DNA of 40,682 bases from Paracoccus fontiphilus (GCF_017356265.1 NZ_JAFNAW010000033.1:1-40682), one strand, 5' to 3'. Positions 24,509 to 35,977 are shown, numbered from the stretch's first letter. A program made the numbers and translations. Notes: a model not told the origin generated them from the sequence alone.

Positions 24509-25231
24509 ATGACCTATATTTCCGGCTTCGTCGCTGCCGTTCCCGCCGCCAACAAGGACGCCTTCATCGCGTATGCCAGGGCTGGCTGGCCCTGGTTCCA
24601 GAAGCGCGGCGCCCTGCGCATGGTCGAATGCTGGGGCGAGGACGTGGCCCACGGCAAGCAGACCGACTTCTACCGCGCGACCCAGGCCAAGGAGGGCGAG
24701 GTGCCGCTGTTCTCCTGGGTCGAATGGCCCGACCGCGCCACCTGCGACGCGGCATGGTCCAACATGGAAAGCGATCCCGACATGCAGACCATGCCGGAGA
24801 TGCCCTTCGACGGGGCGCGCATGTTCTGGGGCGGCTTTTCCCCCATCGTCGAGGAAGGCGAAAGCAGGCCCCGCAGCTATGTCCAGGGCTTCGTCCTGGC
24901 CGCGCCGGGCGACAGGAAGCAGGCCTATGTCGACATGGCCAACAGCGCGACCGGGATGTTCCGGCGGTTCGGCGCGACCTACCAGGTCGAATGCTGGGGC
25001 GAGGACGTGCCGCATGGCAAGCAGACCGACTTCTACCGGGCCGCCCAGGCCAAGGAGGGCGAGGTGCCGCTGTTTTCCTGGATCGAATGGCCCGACCGCG
25101 CCACCTGCGACGAGGCGGGACGCAAGATGGAGGCCGAGATGGACGGGATGGAGATGCCGGAGATGCCCTTCGACGGGATGCGCATGTTCTGGGGCGGCTT
25201 CACGCCCGTCTTCGACAGCAAGACCGCGTAA
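24509..25231 (+). CDS. tandem DUF1428-domain protein
   Basis: A 240-residue protein made of two DUF1428 (YbaA-like) domains, about residues 1-120 and 121-240. The domain is normally a single protein of about 120 residues, a dimeric alpha/beta-barrel fold of unknown function. Both halves carry VECWGEDV, HGKQTDFYR, AKEGEVPLFSW, EWPDRATCD, MPEMPFDG and RMFWGGF, exactly 121 codons apart. The DNA of those cores is almost identical (for example 24623-24755 against 24986-25118), while the first 35-40 residues of each half differ. ATG 24509 follows a strong GGAGGAG. It is the first gene of a probable operon with the VOC and GST genes. Confidence 0.88.
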   Translation: MTYISGFVAAVPAANKDAFIAYARAGWPWFQKRGALRMVECWGEDVAHGKQTDFYRATQAKEGEVPLFSWVEWPDRATCDAAWSNMESDPDMQTMPEMPFDGARMFWGGFSPIVEEGESRPRSYVQGFVLAAPGDRKQAYVDMANSATGMFRRFGATYQVECWGEDVPHGKQTDFYRAAQAKEGEVPLFSWIEWPDRATCDEAGRKMEAEMDGMEMPEMPFDGMRMFWGGFTPVFDSKTA

Positions 25232-25240
25232 GGGGCAGCC

Positions 25241-26032
25241 ATGACCAAGGTTCACGGGCAGCCGATCTGGTTCGAGTTGATGACCGCCGGGGGCCGGCTG
25301 GCCGCCGCCGGCGATTTCTACAAGGCCGTCCTTGGCTGGCAGATCGCCGACAGCGGGATGGAGGGGTTCGCCTATCACCTCGCCACGTCGGAGGGGGACA
25401 TGGTGGCGGGGCTGATGGAAATTCCCGACAATGCCGCCGGAATGCCGCCCAGTTGGATGCTGTATTTCGGGGTCGATGACGCCGACCGCGCCGCCGCCGA
25501 TGTCACGGCGGCCGGGGGCCATGTCCACAAGGGGCCCGACGACATTCCCGGCACCGGGCGCTTTGCCGTCCTGTCCGATCCGCAAGGCGTGCCGTTCGGC
25601 GTCCTTGCACCCCTGCCGATGATGGAGGGCGACGCGGGCGGCCATGCCTTCGACCAGCGAAAGGCCGGGCACGGCAACTGGACGGAACTGATGACCACCG
25701 ATCCCCGGGCGGGCTTGCGTTTCTACGCGGATCTGTTCGGCTGGACGGCGGGCGAGGCGATGGACATGGGCGCCATGGGCACATACCAGCTATTCCGCCA
25801 TGACGGCACCGATATCGGTGGCATGATGGGCATCACCGAGGGGCAGCAGCCGTTCTGGCTGGCCTATTTCGGCGTCAATGGCGTGAACCCGGCGATCGGC
25901 CGCATCCGGGACGCGGGCGGCGCCGTGCAGCATGGGCCGCAAGAAGTTCCGGGCGGCGCCCATATCGCCGTCGCCACCGATCCGCAGGGCGCCTGGTTCG
26001 CCGTCGTCGGGCCGCTGGAGACAAGCGCATGA
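25241..26032 (+). CDS. two-domain VOC-family protein
   Basis: A 263-residue protein with two vicinal-oxygen-chelate modules, about 5-125 and 140-260. Each half contains the pattern W-F/T-E-L-M, then F-Y-x-x-L-F/V-GW, then D-P-Q-G near its end (WFELMTAGGRLAAAGDFYKA and SDPQGVPFGV; WTELMTTDPRAGLRFYADLF and TDPQGAWFAV). This layout is shared with the CFP-30/27 kDa-type VOC proteins. No substrate is known. It starts nine bases after the DUF1428 stop, with AAGGGGCAGCC upstream of ATG, and overlaps the GST gene by ATGA. Confidence 0.85.
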   Translation: MTKVHGQPIWFELMTAGGRLAAAGDFYKAVLGWQIADSGMEGFAYHLATSEGDMVAGLMEIPDNAAGMPPSWMLYFGVDDADRAAADVTAAGGHVHKGPDDIPGTGRFAVLSDPQGVPFGVLAPLPMMEGDAGGHAFDQRKAGHGNWTELMTTDPRAGLRFYADLFGWTAGEAMDMGAMGTYQLFRHDGTDIGGMMGITEGQQPFWLAYFGVNGVNPAIGRIRDAGGAVQHGPQEVPGGAHIAVATDPQGAWFAVVGPLETSA

Positions 26033-26670
26033 CCCTGGTCCTGACCACCTATGACTGGGTGCCCGAATTTCCGCGCGGCTTCGTGCGCGACATCCGGGTG
26101 CGCTGGCTGCTGGAGGAACTCGGGCGGCCCTATCAGGTCGAGACCGTGCCCCTGCGGCAGAAATCAGCCGACCACATCGCGCAGCAGCCCTTCGCGCAGG
26201 TGCCCTTCATCCGCGACGGCGACCTGACGCTGTTCGAATCGGGCGCGATCCTGCTGCACCTGGCCGAGGACACGGTTCTGATGCCCGGGGACCGGCGTCC
26301 GCAGGTCCAGCAATGGCTGATCGCGGCGCTGAACAGCATCGAGCCCTTCATCATGGCCTGGATCGTCAACAAGTTCTTCGACAAGGACGAGGCGGGCGCC
26401 GCCCGGCGCGAGCCCCTTTTGCGGCAGCGGCTGGAGCAGTTGCAGGCAAGCCTGGGCGACCGCGACTGGCTGATGGGCGACAGCTTCACGGTGGCCGACC
26501 TGCTGATGGCCGACATCCTGCGCATTCCCGCCCGGAACGGCCTGCTGGACGACCTGCACGCGCTGGCGGCCTATGTGGAACGCGCGACCGACCGGCCGGC
26601 CTTTCGCAAGGCCCTGGCCTCTCAGATGGCGCACTGGAAGGCGGCGGATGACCGGATGGCCGCCGGATAG
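26029..26670 (+). CDS. glutathione S-transferase family protein
   Basis: A 213-residue GST. The N-terminal thioredoxin-like domain has the glutathione-binding loop QVPFIRDGDLTLFESGAIL at about 57-75, and the C-terminal all-helical domain has the N-capping motif DSFTVADLLMADILR. The class and substrate cannot be fixed from sequence. The start overlaps the VOC stop (ATGA), so it is translated with that gene. It completes a probable detoxification operon of DUF1428, VOC and GST, divergent from the HxlR regulator. Confidence 0.9.
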   Translation: MTLVLTTYDWVPEFPRGFVRDIRVRWLLEELGRPYQVETVPLRQKSADHIAQQPFAQVPFIRDGDLTLFESGAILLHLAEDTVLMPGDRRPQVQQWLIAALNSIEPFIMAWIVNKFFDKDEAGAARREPLLRQRLEQLQASLGDRDWLMGDSFTVADLLMADILRIPARNGLLDDLHALAAYVERATDRPAFRKALASQMAHWKAADDRMAAG

Positions 26671-26741
26671 CGCCTGCACGCATGTCTTGGCCTTTGCGCC
26701 TCCATTCGGTAATCCGTCCCCAACAAAGGGGATAGGCCGAC

Positions 26742-29831
<3,090 letters not shown>

Positions 29832-29843
29832 GCCGCCGCTGGC

Positions 29844-29874
29844 GGAGGTGCCTGCGGCGATCGCAGGTGCCTCC
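29844..29874 (+). terminator. hairpin behind valS, part of repeat copy E
   Basis: Arms 29844-29856 and 29862-29874 form a 13-bp stem (GGAGG, two G-T wobble pairs, CCTGCG) around loop GCGAT, beginning 13 bases after the valS stop. There is no clear T-run, so termination may need other factors. It occupies the hairpin slot of the repeat whose tail follows directly. Confidence 0.6.
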
Positions 29875-29903
29875 GGCGGGGGTATTTGCGCAACGAAGAA
29901 GCG
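29875..29903 (+). repeat. hairpin-tail repeat, copy E (tail)
   Basis: GGGGGTATTTG then CAACGAAGAAGCG, equal to the tails of copies A and D, fused to a different hairpin (29844-29874). It ends exactly at the stop codon (TCA 29904-29906) of the - strand aminotransferase gene. Confidence 0.85.
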
Positions 29904-30998
29904 TCAGAGCGTGGACATGACCTGCGGCAGGACTTGGGCCAGGATGTCCAGCTCCGGGTCGGGGGCGCAGCTGATGCGGATGCAGCGGTTCAGCGGCGCC
30001 ACGCCCGGCATTCGGATGAACACGCCCTGCGCCGCCAGGGCATCCACCAGGTGGCGGGCGAAGGCGCCGTCGCGGCCGGTATCGACGGCGACGAAATTCG
30101 TGGCAGAGGGCAGCGCCGCCATGCCGTTTTCGGCCGCGATGCCGGCGATCCGTTGCCGCGCGGCATCCACCCGTGCCAGGACCTGCGCCAACCAGTCCCC
30201 GTCTTGCAGGGCGGCCAGGGCACCGATCTGGCTGATGCGGTTCACGCCGAAATGGTTGCGCACCCGGTCGAAGGCCGCGATCAGGTCCGGGTGGCCGATG
30301 GCATAGCCCACGCGCGCGCCCGCCATGCCATGGGCCTTGGAGAAGGTCCTCATGCGGATCACGCGGGGGTCGTCGGCGGCGATGTCAGGGATGGCGCTGG
30401 CGGGGGCGAATTCGGCATAGGCCTCGTCCAGGACCAGCAGCGCGCCGTCGGGAAGTAGGTCCAGCATCGCCTCGATCACCGCGCCGTCGTGCCAGCTGCC
30501 CATCGGGTTGTCGGGATTGGCGAGATAGACCAGCTTCGCCCCGGTCTGGTGGGCGCGATCCAGCAGGGCCTGCGGGTCTTCGGCGTCGTTGCGGTAGGGT
30601 ACCTTGTCCAGCACCCCGCCGAAGCCCGCGACATGAAAGTTGAAGGTCGGATAGGCCCCGTCCGAGGTCACGACCACGTCGCCCGGCGCGACCGTCAGGC
30701 GCACCAGCAGTCCGAGAAGGCCGTCGATCCCCTCGCCCACGATGATGTTCCCGGGGCGGATACCGTGGTGGGCGGCCAGGGCCCGGGTCAGATCGAAGCT
30801 GAGCGAGTCGCCGTATTTCCAGACATCCGGCACCGCCGCCTGCATGGCGGCCACCGCCCGGGGGCTGGGGCCGAAGCCGTTTTCGTTGGCGCCAAGCCGC
30901 GCCGCGAAGGGGCGGCCCGCCTGGCGCTCCAGCGTTTCCGGCCCGACGAAGGGCACGGTCGCGGGCAGGCTTGCGGCGATCGGGGCAAGGCGGACCAT
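29904..30998 (-). CDS. hisC: histidinol-phosphate aminotransferase-like PLP enzyme
   Basis: A 364-residue fold-I class II aminotransferase of the HisC type, which would convert imidazole acetol phosphate and glutamate to histidinol phosphate, or act on an aromatic keto acid. N161 in NPDNP, D191 in LDEAYAEF and the PLP lysine K221 in TFSKAHGMAGAR are visible. LGANENGFGPSP near residue 36 is the typical HisC N-terminal binding loop. Biochemical HisC and aromatic aminotransferases cannot be told apart here, and no other his gene is near. Its start ATG 30998 overlaps the stop of the upstream RAM-domain gene (ATGA). Confidence 0.82.
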   Translation of the reverse strand: MVRLAPIAASLPATVPFVGPETLERQAGRPFAARLGANENGFGPSPRAVAAMQAAVPDVWKYGDSLSFDLTRALAAHHGIRPGNIIVGEGIDGLLGLLVRLTVAPGDVVVTSDGAYPTFNFHVAGFGGVLDKVPYRNDAEDPQALLDRAHQTGAKLVYLANPDNPMGSWHDGAVIEAMLDLLPDGALLVLDEAYAEFAPASAIPDIAADDPRVIRMRTFSKAHGMAGARVGYAIGHPDLIAAFDRVRNHFGVNRISQIGALAALQDGDWLAQVLARVDAARQRIAGIAAENGMAALPSATNFVAVDTGRDGAFARHLVDALAAQGVFIRMPGVAPLNRCIRISCAPDPELDILAQVLPQVMSTL

Positions 30999-31234
30999 CA
31001 GAAGGCGCGGAAGGTCATGGTGGTCAGCGTGCGGCTGATATGGGGGATGTCGAACAGGCGTTCGGAGAGATACCGGCCGACATCCTCGTCCTCGGGGATG
31101 TAGACCTTGGCAATCAGGTCGTAGTCGCCCGAGGTGGAATAAAGCTCGCTGACGACCTCGCGGTCGTAGATGGCCTCGGCGACCTGGTAGGTCTTGCCGG
31201 GCTCGCAGCGGAACTGGACAAAGACGGGTCGCAT
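30998..31234 (-). CDS. stand-alone Lrp/AsnC RAM (ligand-binding) domain protein
   Basis: A 78-residue protein consisting only of the RAM domain of Lrp/AsnC regulators (VFVQFRCEPGKTYQVAEAI, then STSGDYDLIAKVYIPED). It lacks the DNA-binding helix-turn-helix. Such single RAM-domain proteins exist in archaea and bacteria and may bind amino acids or modulate full Lrp partners. It overlaps the HisC-like gene by four bases, so translation of the two is probably coupled and it may tune that enzyme's pathway. ATG 31234 follows AGGAGGC, a good ribosome-binding site; the longer open frame upstream is not family-like. Confidence 0.85.
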   Translation of the reverse strand: MRPVFVQFRCEPGKTYQVAEAIYDREVVSELYSTSGDYDLIAKVYIPEDEDVGRYLSERLFDIPHISRTLTTMTFRAF

Positions 31235-31265
31235 GAAAGCCTCCTGGTTGGTGTCGGGTCGGAGG

Positions 31266-32636
31266 TTAGACCGCCGGCGCCGGACGGGTCCAGTCCCCGC
31301 GCGCATGGCCGCGCCAGAAGCGCGCCATCAGCAGACCCGCCGCCAGCGTCAGCCCGGCGCAGAGGCCCAGCCACAGCCCGGCGGGTCCGAAGCCCAGCGG
31401 AAAGGCCAGCCCCCAGGCGACCGGCATCCCCACCATCCAGTAGCTGAAGCCCGCGATCCACATCGGCACGCGGGTGTCATGCACCCCGCGCAGAAAGCCC
31501 AGGGCCAGCACCTGCAGCGCGTCGGCCAACTGGAACAGCGCGGCATAGAACAGCAGGCCCGCGCCGATCAGCACGATGGCATCGGCCTGCGGGTCGGTCG
31601 GGTCCAGATACAGCCGCATCAGCGGCCCCGCCGCCGCCAGGAACAGGGCGATGGTCAGGCAGGCGAAGGCCAGCGACATGCCCGTGACGGTCACCGCCGC
31701 GTCGCGCATGAAGGTGGCGTCGTCGCGCCCCTTGGCCTGCCCCACCCGGATCGTCGCCGCGTTGGACAGCCCCAGATGCGCCATGAACGCGACCGAGGTG
31801 ATCTGCAGCGCGATGCCATGCGCGGCCAGTTGCTGCGTGCCGATCCAGCCCATCATGATGTTCGAACCGACGAACAGCCCGCCCTCGGCCACCATGGTCA
31901 GGCCGATGGGCAGGCCGATCGCCGCCACGGTCCGCAGCGCGGGCCAGTCGGGGCGCCACAGCCGCTGGAACAGGTGGAACTTGCGCGCGACGGGCAGCCA
32001 GGCGGCATAGACGACCAGCAGCACCAGTTGCAGGCATTGCACCGTCAGGCTGGCGATGGCCGCGCCCTGCACGCCCAGTTCCGGCGCGCCCAGGTTGCCG
32101 AAGATCAGCACCCAGTTCAGCACGACGTTCACCGGCAGCCCCGCCAGCGTGACCCACATCACGATCTGCGTCCGCTCCATCGCGGCAAGATAGGAATTGA
32201 GCGTCACCTGGCCCAGCACGACGGCCAGTCCCCAGCCGGCGACGCGAAGGTAATCCTGGGCATAGCCTGCGACCGCCGGGGTCTGGCCCAGCGCCGACAG
32301 GATCGGTTCGGACCACCACATCAGCGGCATGACCGCCAGGCCGAAGCCCCCCGACAGCCACAGGGCCATGCGGGTGGCGCGACGAACCTCGGTCTCGTCG
32401 CCGCGGGCGATGGCGGTGGCGATCAGGCCAAGGACGCCCGTGCCGAAACCCATCCCCAGGAAGAACAGGATGTGGAAGAAGGATGTGGCGATGACCAGGC
32501 CCGCCAGCGCCTCGACCCCGTACCAGCCGACCATGATCGTGTCGCCCACGCCGATGGCCATGCGCGCCAGATGGCTGCCGATCAGCGGCAGGCCGAGCGA
32601 CAGGGTCGCGGCGACGTGGGGACGATAGCGGGCCAT
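31266..32636 (-). CDS. MATE-family multidrug efflux pump (NorM-like)
   Basis: A 456-residue inner-membrane transporter with about twelve hydrophobic helices in two MatE halves (about 15-175 and 240-400). The family pattern is visible in GLPLIGSHLARMAIGVGDTI, then MVGWYGVEALAG and the second-half GLPIGLTMVAEGGLFVGSN. MATE pumps export cationic compounds using Na+ or H+ gradients; specificity is unknown. The ATG at 32636 is a sensible start, although the ribosome-binding site is weak. It is transcribed toward the RAM-domain gene with a 31-base gap. Confidence 0.93.
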   Translation of the reverse strand: MARYRPHVAATLSLGLPLIGSHLARMAIGVGDTIMVGWYGVEALAGLVIATSFFHILFFLGMGFGTGVLGLIATAIARGDETEVRRATRMALWLSGGFGLAVMPLMWWSEPILSALGQTPAVAGYAQDYLRVAGWGLAVVLGQVTLNSYLAAMERTQIVMWVTLAGLPVNVVLNWVLIFGNLGAPELGVQGAAIASLTVQCLQLVLLVVYAAWLPVARKFHLFQRLWRPDWPALRTVAAIGLPIGLTMVAEGGLFVGSNIMMGWIGTQQLAAHGIALQITSVAFMAHLGLSNAATIRVGQAKGRDDATFMRDAAVTVTGMSLAFACLTIALFLAAAGPLMRLYLDPTDPQADAIVLIGAGLLFYAALFQLADALQVLALGFLRGVHDTRVPMWIAGFSYWMVGMPVAWGLAFPLGFGPAGLWLGLCAGLTLAAGLLMARFWRGHARGDWTRPAPAV

Positions 32637-32714
32637 GCGATCGCCTTAGCGCGCGGCAGCGCACTGCACAATCTGCAAGATGAACAGGCAGTCTTCCGGC
32701 CGTGTTGAAAGCCG

Positions 32715-33062
32715 TCAGCCCTGGCCGGTGACCCTGACGCGGCGCACATAGGTCATGATGCGGCCGCGCACCTCGTCGGGTTCCGAGGCGACGGCCTGGA
32801 TCAGCGCGCGCATGTCGCCCCGGGCCGTGTTCAGCTGGTCGATCAGCGACATCACCATGCCCAGAGAATCCGGGCGCAGATCGTAGAACTCGGACAGGTC
32901 GCAGAGCAGTTGCAGGCGGGCCACGTCGGCCTCGGTGAAGGCGGGGCCCTGGGGGGTGACGACGGGCGTCACGACTTGGGCCGAGACAAAGGACTGCAGG
33001 CGGGCGCGGTCCAGGTCGTCAAGGATCGCCACCACCTCGGTTTCGGAATAATGACGGGCCAT
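32715..33062 (-). CDS. cbpM: chaperone modulator CbpM-like
   Basis: A 115-residue protein of the MerR-like CbpM family, which binds the J-domain of CbpA and holds it inactive. An N-terminal HTH-like part (YSETEVVAILDD) is followed by FTEADVARLQLLCDLSEFYD and a helical C-terminus (VMSLIDQLNTARGDMRALIQ). It lies four bases downstream of cbpA, the normal order for this pair. Confidence 0.85.
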   Translation of the reverse strand: MARHYSETEVVAILDDLDRARLQSFVSAQVVTPVVTPQGPAFTEADVARLQLLCDLSEFYDLRPDSLGMVMSLIDQLNTARGDMRALIQAVASEPDEVRGRIMTYVRRVRVTGQG

Positions 33063-33066
33063 GGCC

Positions 33067-33999
33067 TCATTCCCCCGTTTTCATGCCGGCGCGGGGATCA
33101 TAGGCGTGATCCTTGCGCCATTCCTCGAAGAAGCGGACCAGCCTGTCGTCCACCCTGGGCGGCATGACGATCTTCAGTTCCACCTGCTGGTCGCCGCCAT
33201 TGATGCCGCGCCCCCGCAGGCGCAGCCTCGTGCCGGTGGTCGCGCCCTTCGGGATGGTCAGGTTCACCGGCCCGTCGATGGTGGGGGCCGCAACCTTGCC
33301 GCCCAAGACGGCCTCGTCCAGGGAAATCGGCAGGGTCAGCAGGATGTCGTCGCCCTCGCGCCGGAAATCGGGATGGGGCGCGATGGAAACGGTCAGATAG
33401 GCGTCGCCCGCGCCGCCCTGACCCAGGCCCCTGCCCCCCTTGCCCTTCAGGCGGATGGTCTGGCCGTCGCGGACGCCCTTGGGGATCGTCACCTCCAGGT
33501 CGCCACCCTCGGGCAGGGTGATGCGGGTCTTGCCGCCCCTGGCGGCTGTCAGGAAATCGACCTGCAGCGAGAAGCGGTAATCCTGGCCGCGCGCATGGAA
33601 GTCGCGCGGGTCCTCGTGGCCGCCGCGCCCGAAGCCGCCGCCAAAGCCGCCGCGCCGCCCGAACAGGTCCGAGAAGACGTCCGACAGGTCGGGATCGCCG
33701 TCGAAGCCATAGCTGCGGGCATAGGGGTTGCCCGCCGCCTCGGCATGGTCGCGCCAGGCGCGGCGCTGCGGGCGTTCCTGGCCCTGGTCGTCGATCTCTC
33801 CGGCGTCGAAGCGGCGGCGCTGCTCGGGGTCCTTCAGCAGGTCGTAGGCGGCCGAGGCGGCCTTGAAGCGCGCGGTGGCCGCGGGGTCGGGGTTCAGGTC
33901 GGGGTGGTCCGACTTGGCGATCCTGCGATAGGCCTTCTTGATCTCGGCGTCGCTGGCCGCTTTCGTCAGTCCCAAGGCTGCATAGGGATCGCCCGCCAT
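33067..33999 (-). CDS. cbpA: CbpA-like J-domain co-chaperone
   Basis: A 310-residue DnaJ-type co-chaperone. The J-domain with HPD at 32-34 is at residues 4-70, a glycine/phenylalanine-rich region (GRRGGFGGGFGRGG) is near 117-130, and two substrate-binding C-terminal domains follow. It has no zinc-finger cysteines, so it is a CbpA rather than DnaJ type. It stimulates DnaK ATPase activity. ATG 33999 is chosen because AGGAG stands seven bases upstream; an ATG two codons earlier lies directly on that site. It heads a two-gene operon with cbpM. Confidence 0.92.
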   Translation of the reverse strand: MAGDPYAALGLTKAASDAEIKKAYRRIAKSDHPDLNPDPAATARFKAASAAYDLLKDPEQRRRFDAGEIDDQGQERPQRRAWRDHAEAAGNPYARSYGFDGDPDLSDVFSDLFGRRGGFGGGFGRGGHEDPRDFHARGQDYRFSLQVDFLTAARGGKTRITLPEGGDLEVTIPKGVRDGQTIRLKGKGGRGLGQGGAGDAYLTVSIAPHPDFRREGDDILLTLPISLDEAVLGGKVAAPTIDGPVNLTIPKGATTGTRLRLRGRGINGGDQQVELKIVMPPRVDDRLVRFFEEWRKDHAYDPRAGMKTGE

Positions 34000-34032
34000 G
34001 ACCATCTCCTCATTTCATCCCGCTCGATCAAC

Positions 34033-34060
34033 AAGATAGGTGGTGCCCGCGTTTCATCAA
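34033..34060 (-). promoter_or_regulatory. candidate cbpA promoter
   Basis: On the - strand TTGATG (34060-34055) and TATCTT (34038-34033) are 16 bases apart. The -35 box overlaps the last codons of the aldo-keto reductase. It is a moderate sigma-70-like match; I do not see a convincing heat-shock sigma-32 signature. Confidence 0.35.
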
Positions 34061-35115
34061 TAGGGCATCGGATATTGCTTGTGCAGCCGGTCGATGGCGC
34101 GCCTGAGATTGTCGGGCAGCGGCTTGCCCAAGCCCACGAGCAGATGGTCGAGCTGGTCCGTCCGCGTGGCGCCGACGATGGGCACGACCTTGAAGGGGCG
34201 TGTCGACTGCCAGGCAATCGCCATGTGGATCGGGTCCCAGCCGTGATCGGCCGCCAGCCTGTGATAGGCCTCGGTCGCAGCAAGGCCGGCCGGGGTCTTG
34301 CGCCCGCCCAGGTTTCCCGGGCCGCCGCTGGCCTTGTCCGCCGCCGCCCGGCTGCCGTCGGGCACGGCACCGCCGGCATACTTGCCCGTCAGCAGCCCCG
34401 CCGCCAGCGGAGAATAGGAAAGCAGCGTCACATCCTCGTTCACCGCGACCTCGGCCAGGTCGGTGTCGGCCAGGCGGTGAAGCAGCGAATATTCGTTCTG
34501 GATCGCCGCCATGCGCGGCCCGCCGATCCGGTCGGCCACGTCGCACCAGCGGGCGAGGCCCCAGGCGCTTTCGTTGGACAGGCCCGCGGCGCGGATCTTG
34601 CCCGCCTTCCGCGCGGCGTCCAGGGCCCCCAGCACGTCGGCCATGTGGTCCAGCGTCTGCTGCTTCGATTGCTTCGAGGGGTCGTAGGTCCAGTTCTGCC
34701 GGAACGCATAGCTGCCGCGCACGGGCCAGTGCAGTTGATACAGGTCGATGCGGTCGGTCCGCAGCCGCTTCAGCGACGCGTCGATGGCGGCGGCGACGAT
34801 CGCCCTGTCATAGGGGGCGCCGTCGCGGACCATCTGGCTGGGGCCGGTGATCTTGGTGGCGATTTCCAACCGGTCGCGGTTGCCGCCCTTCGCCAGCCAG
34901 TTGCCGACAATGGTTTCGGTCAGGCCGATGGTCTCACGCCGGACGGGATTCACGGGATACATCTCGGCCGTGTCGATGAAGGTGATGCCGGCGTCGAGCG
35001 CGCGGTCCATCTGGGCATGGCCCTCGGCCTCGGGTGTCTGGTTGCCGAAGGTCATGGTGCCGAGGCAGATTCCGCTGACGGCGACATCGCTGCCGCCCAG
35101 TGTCACGCGCTTCAT
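34057..35115 (-). CDS. aldo/keto reductase (Tas-like)
   Basis: A 352-residue NADP(H)-dependent aldo-keto reductase. The catalytic tetrad is present: D48 and Y53 in FIDTAEMYP, K88 in ATKITG and H129 in YQLHWP. The cofactor site has LLSYSPLAAGLLTGKY and the GATRTDQL loop. An extra loop (PVRGSYAFRQNWTYDPSKQS) after the catalytic histidine is characteristic of the Tas-type members. Substrate unknown. ATG 35115 has AAAGGAACC upstream. It stands alone between the peptide transporter and the cbpA operon. Confidence 0.9.
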   Translation of the reverse strand: MKRVTLGGSDVAVSGICLGTMTFGNQTPEAEGHAQMDRALDAGITFIDTAEMYPVNPVRRETIGLTETIVGNWLAKGGNRDRLEIATKITGPSQMVRDGAPYDRAIVAAAIDASLKRLRTDRIDLYQLHWPVRGSYAFRQNWTYDPSKQSKQQTLDHMADVLGALDAARKAGKIRAAGLSNESAWGLARWCDVADRIGGPRMAAIQNEYSLLHRLADTDLAEVAVNEDVTLLSYSPLAAGLLTGKYAGGAVPDGSRAAADKASGGPGNLGGRKTPAGLAATEAYHRLAADHGWDPIHMAIAWQSTRPFKVVPIVGATRTDQLDHLLVGLGKPLPDNLRRAIDRLHKQYPMPY

Positions 35116-35176
35116 GGTGGTTCCTTTCGTCCGTTCGCGCGCACGTTAGCCATGGCCTGTCGGGGCGCAAGCCGGA

Positions 35177-35929
35177 TCAGGCGCGGGCGTAACCCTGGGA
35201 CGCCGCGATCAGCTGGCGGGTATAGTCCTGGCGCGCGGTACCCTGGCGCAGGGCATCGACGCCCATCACCTCGACGATGCGGCCCGCCTGCATCACGGCC
35301 AGACGGTCGCACATGTGGCCCACGACGGACAGGTCGTGGCTGACCATCACATAGGTCAGCCCGTGTTCGGCGCGCAGGTCCGAGAGCAGGTTCAGGATTT
35401 CCGCCTGCACGCTGACATCAAGGGCACTGGTCGGTTCATCCAGCAGCAGCAGGCGCGGTTCGGCGGCCAGGGCGCGGGCGATGGCGACCCGCTGCCGCTG
35501 CCCGCCCGAGAGCTGGTGCGGATAGCGGAAGCGGAAGCCCCGACCAAGGCCCACGTCGTCCAGCAGCCGCGGAATGCGGCGGTCGATGTCGTCCATCCCT
35601 TGCAGCCGCAGGGTTTCCGACAGCACCGCATCGACGGAATGGCGCGGGTGCAGGCTGGCATAGGGGTCCTGGAAGACCATCTGCACGGTCTTGTAGAAGG
35701 CCCGGTCGCGCTTGCGGGCGGCAAGGGCGCGGCCCGCGACCTCGATGGTGCCGGACCAGGTGTCGATCAGGCCCGCGACGGCGCGCAGGATGGTGGACTT
35801 GCCGGAGCCCGATTCGCCCACAAGGCCGAAGCTTTCGCCTTGGGCCACGGTGAAGCTGGCGTCCTTGACGGCGTCCACACGGTCGGGAGGGTGGCCGAAC
35901 CAGACGTTCAGACGGTCGACCGTCAGCAT
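35177..35929 (-). CDS. peptide ABC transporter ATPase (DppF/OppF-like)
   Basis: A 250-residue ABC ATPase, the last gene of the peptide importer operon. Walker A GESGSGKST is at 38-46, the signature LSGGQRQRVA at 140-149, and Walker B LLLLDEPTSALD at 160-171. It is shorter than usual OppF proteins (about 320 residues) and lacks most of the C-terminal oligopeptide-type extension. The start chosen is ATG 35929 (MLTVDRLNVWFG); a TTG at 35962 would add 11 residues, seven of them encoded by repeat copy F, and is probably not used. It would pair with the next ATPase to power the importer. Confidence 0.9.
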   Translation of the reverse strand: MLTVDRLNVWFGHPPDRVDAVKDASFTVAQGESFGLVGESGSGKSTILRAVAGLIDTWSGTIEVAGRALAARKRDRAFYKTVQMVFQDPYASLHPRHSVDAVLSETLRLQGMDDIDRRIPRLLDDVGLGRGFRFRYPHQLSGGQRQRVAIARALAAEPRLLLLDEPTSALDVSVQAEILNLLSDLRAEHGLTYVMVSHDLSVVGHMCDRLAVMQAGRIVEVMGVDALRQGTARQDYTRQLIAASQGYARA

Positions 35930-35946
35930 CGGCGGCACCGTGGCGG

Positions 35947-35973
35947 ATGGGTATTTGGACAACGAAGAAGCGG
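35947..35973 (+). repeat. hairpin-tail repeat, copy F (tail only)
   Basis: GATGGGTATTTG then GACAACGAAGAAGC in the 48-base gap between the two ATPase genes. Only the tail is present, without a hairpin, and it ends five bases before the stop codon (TCA 35978-35980) of the - strand gene. It separates two genes of one operon, so it cannot be a strong terminator here. Confidence 0.75.
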
Positions 35974-35977
35974 CATG

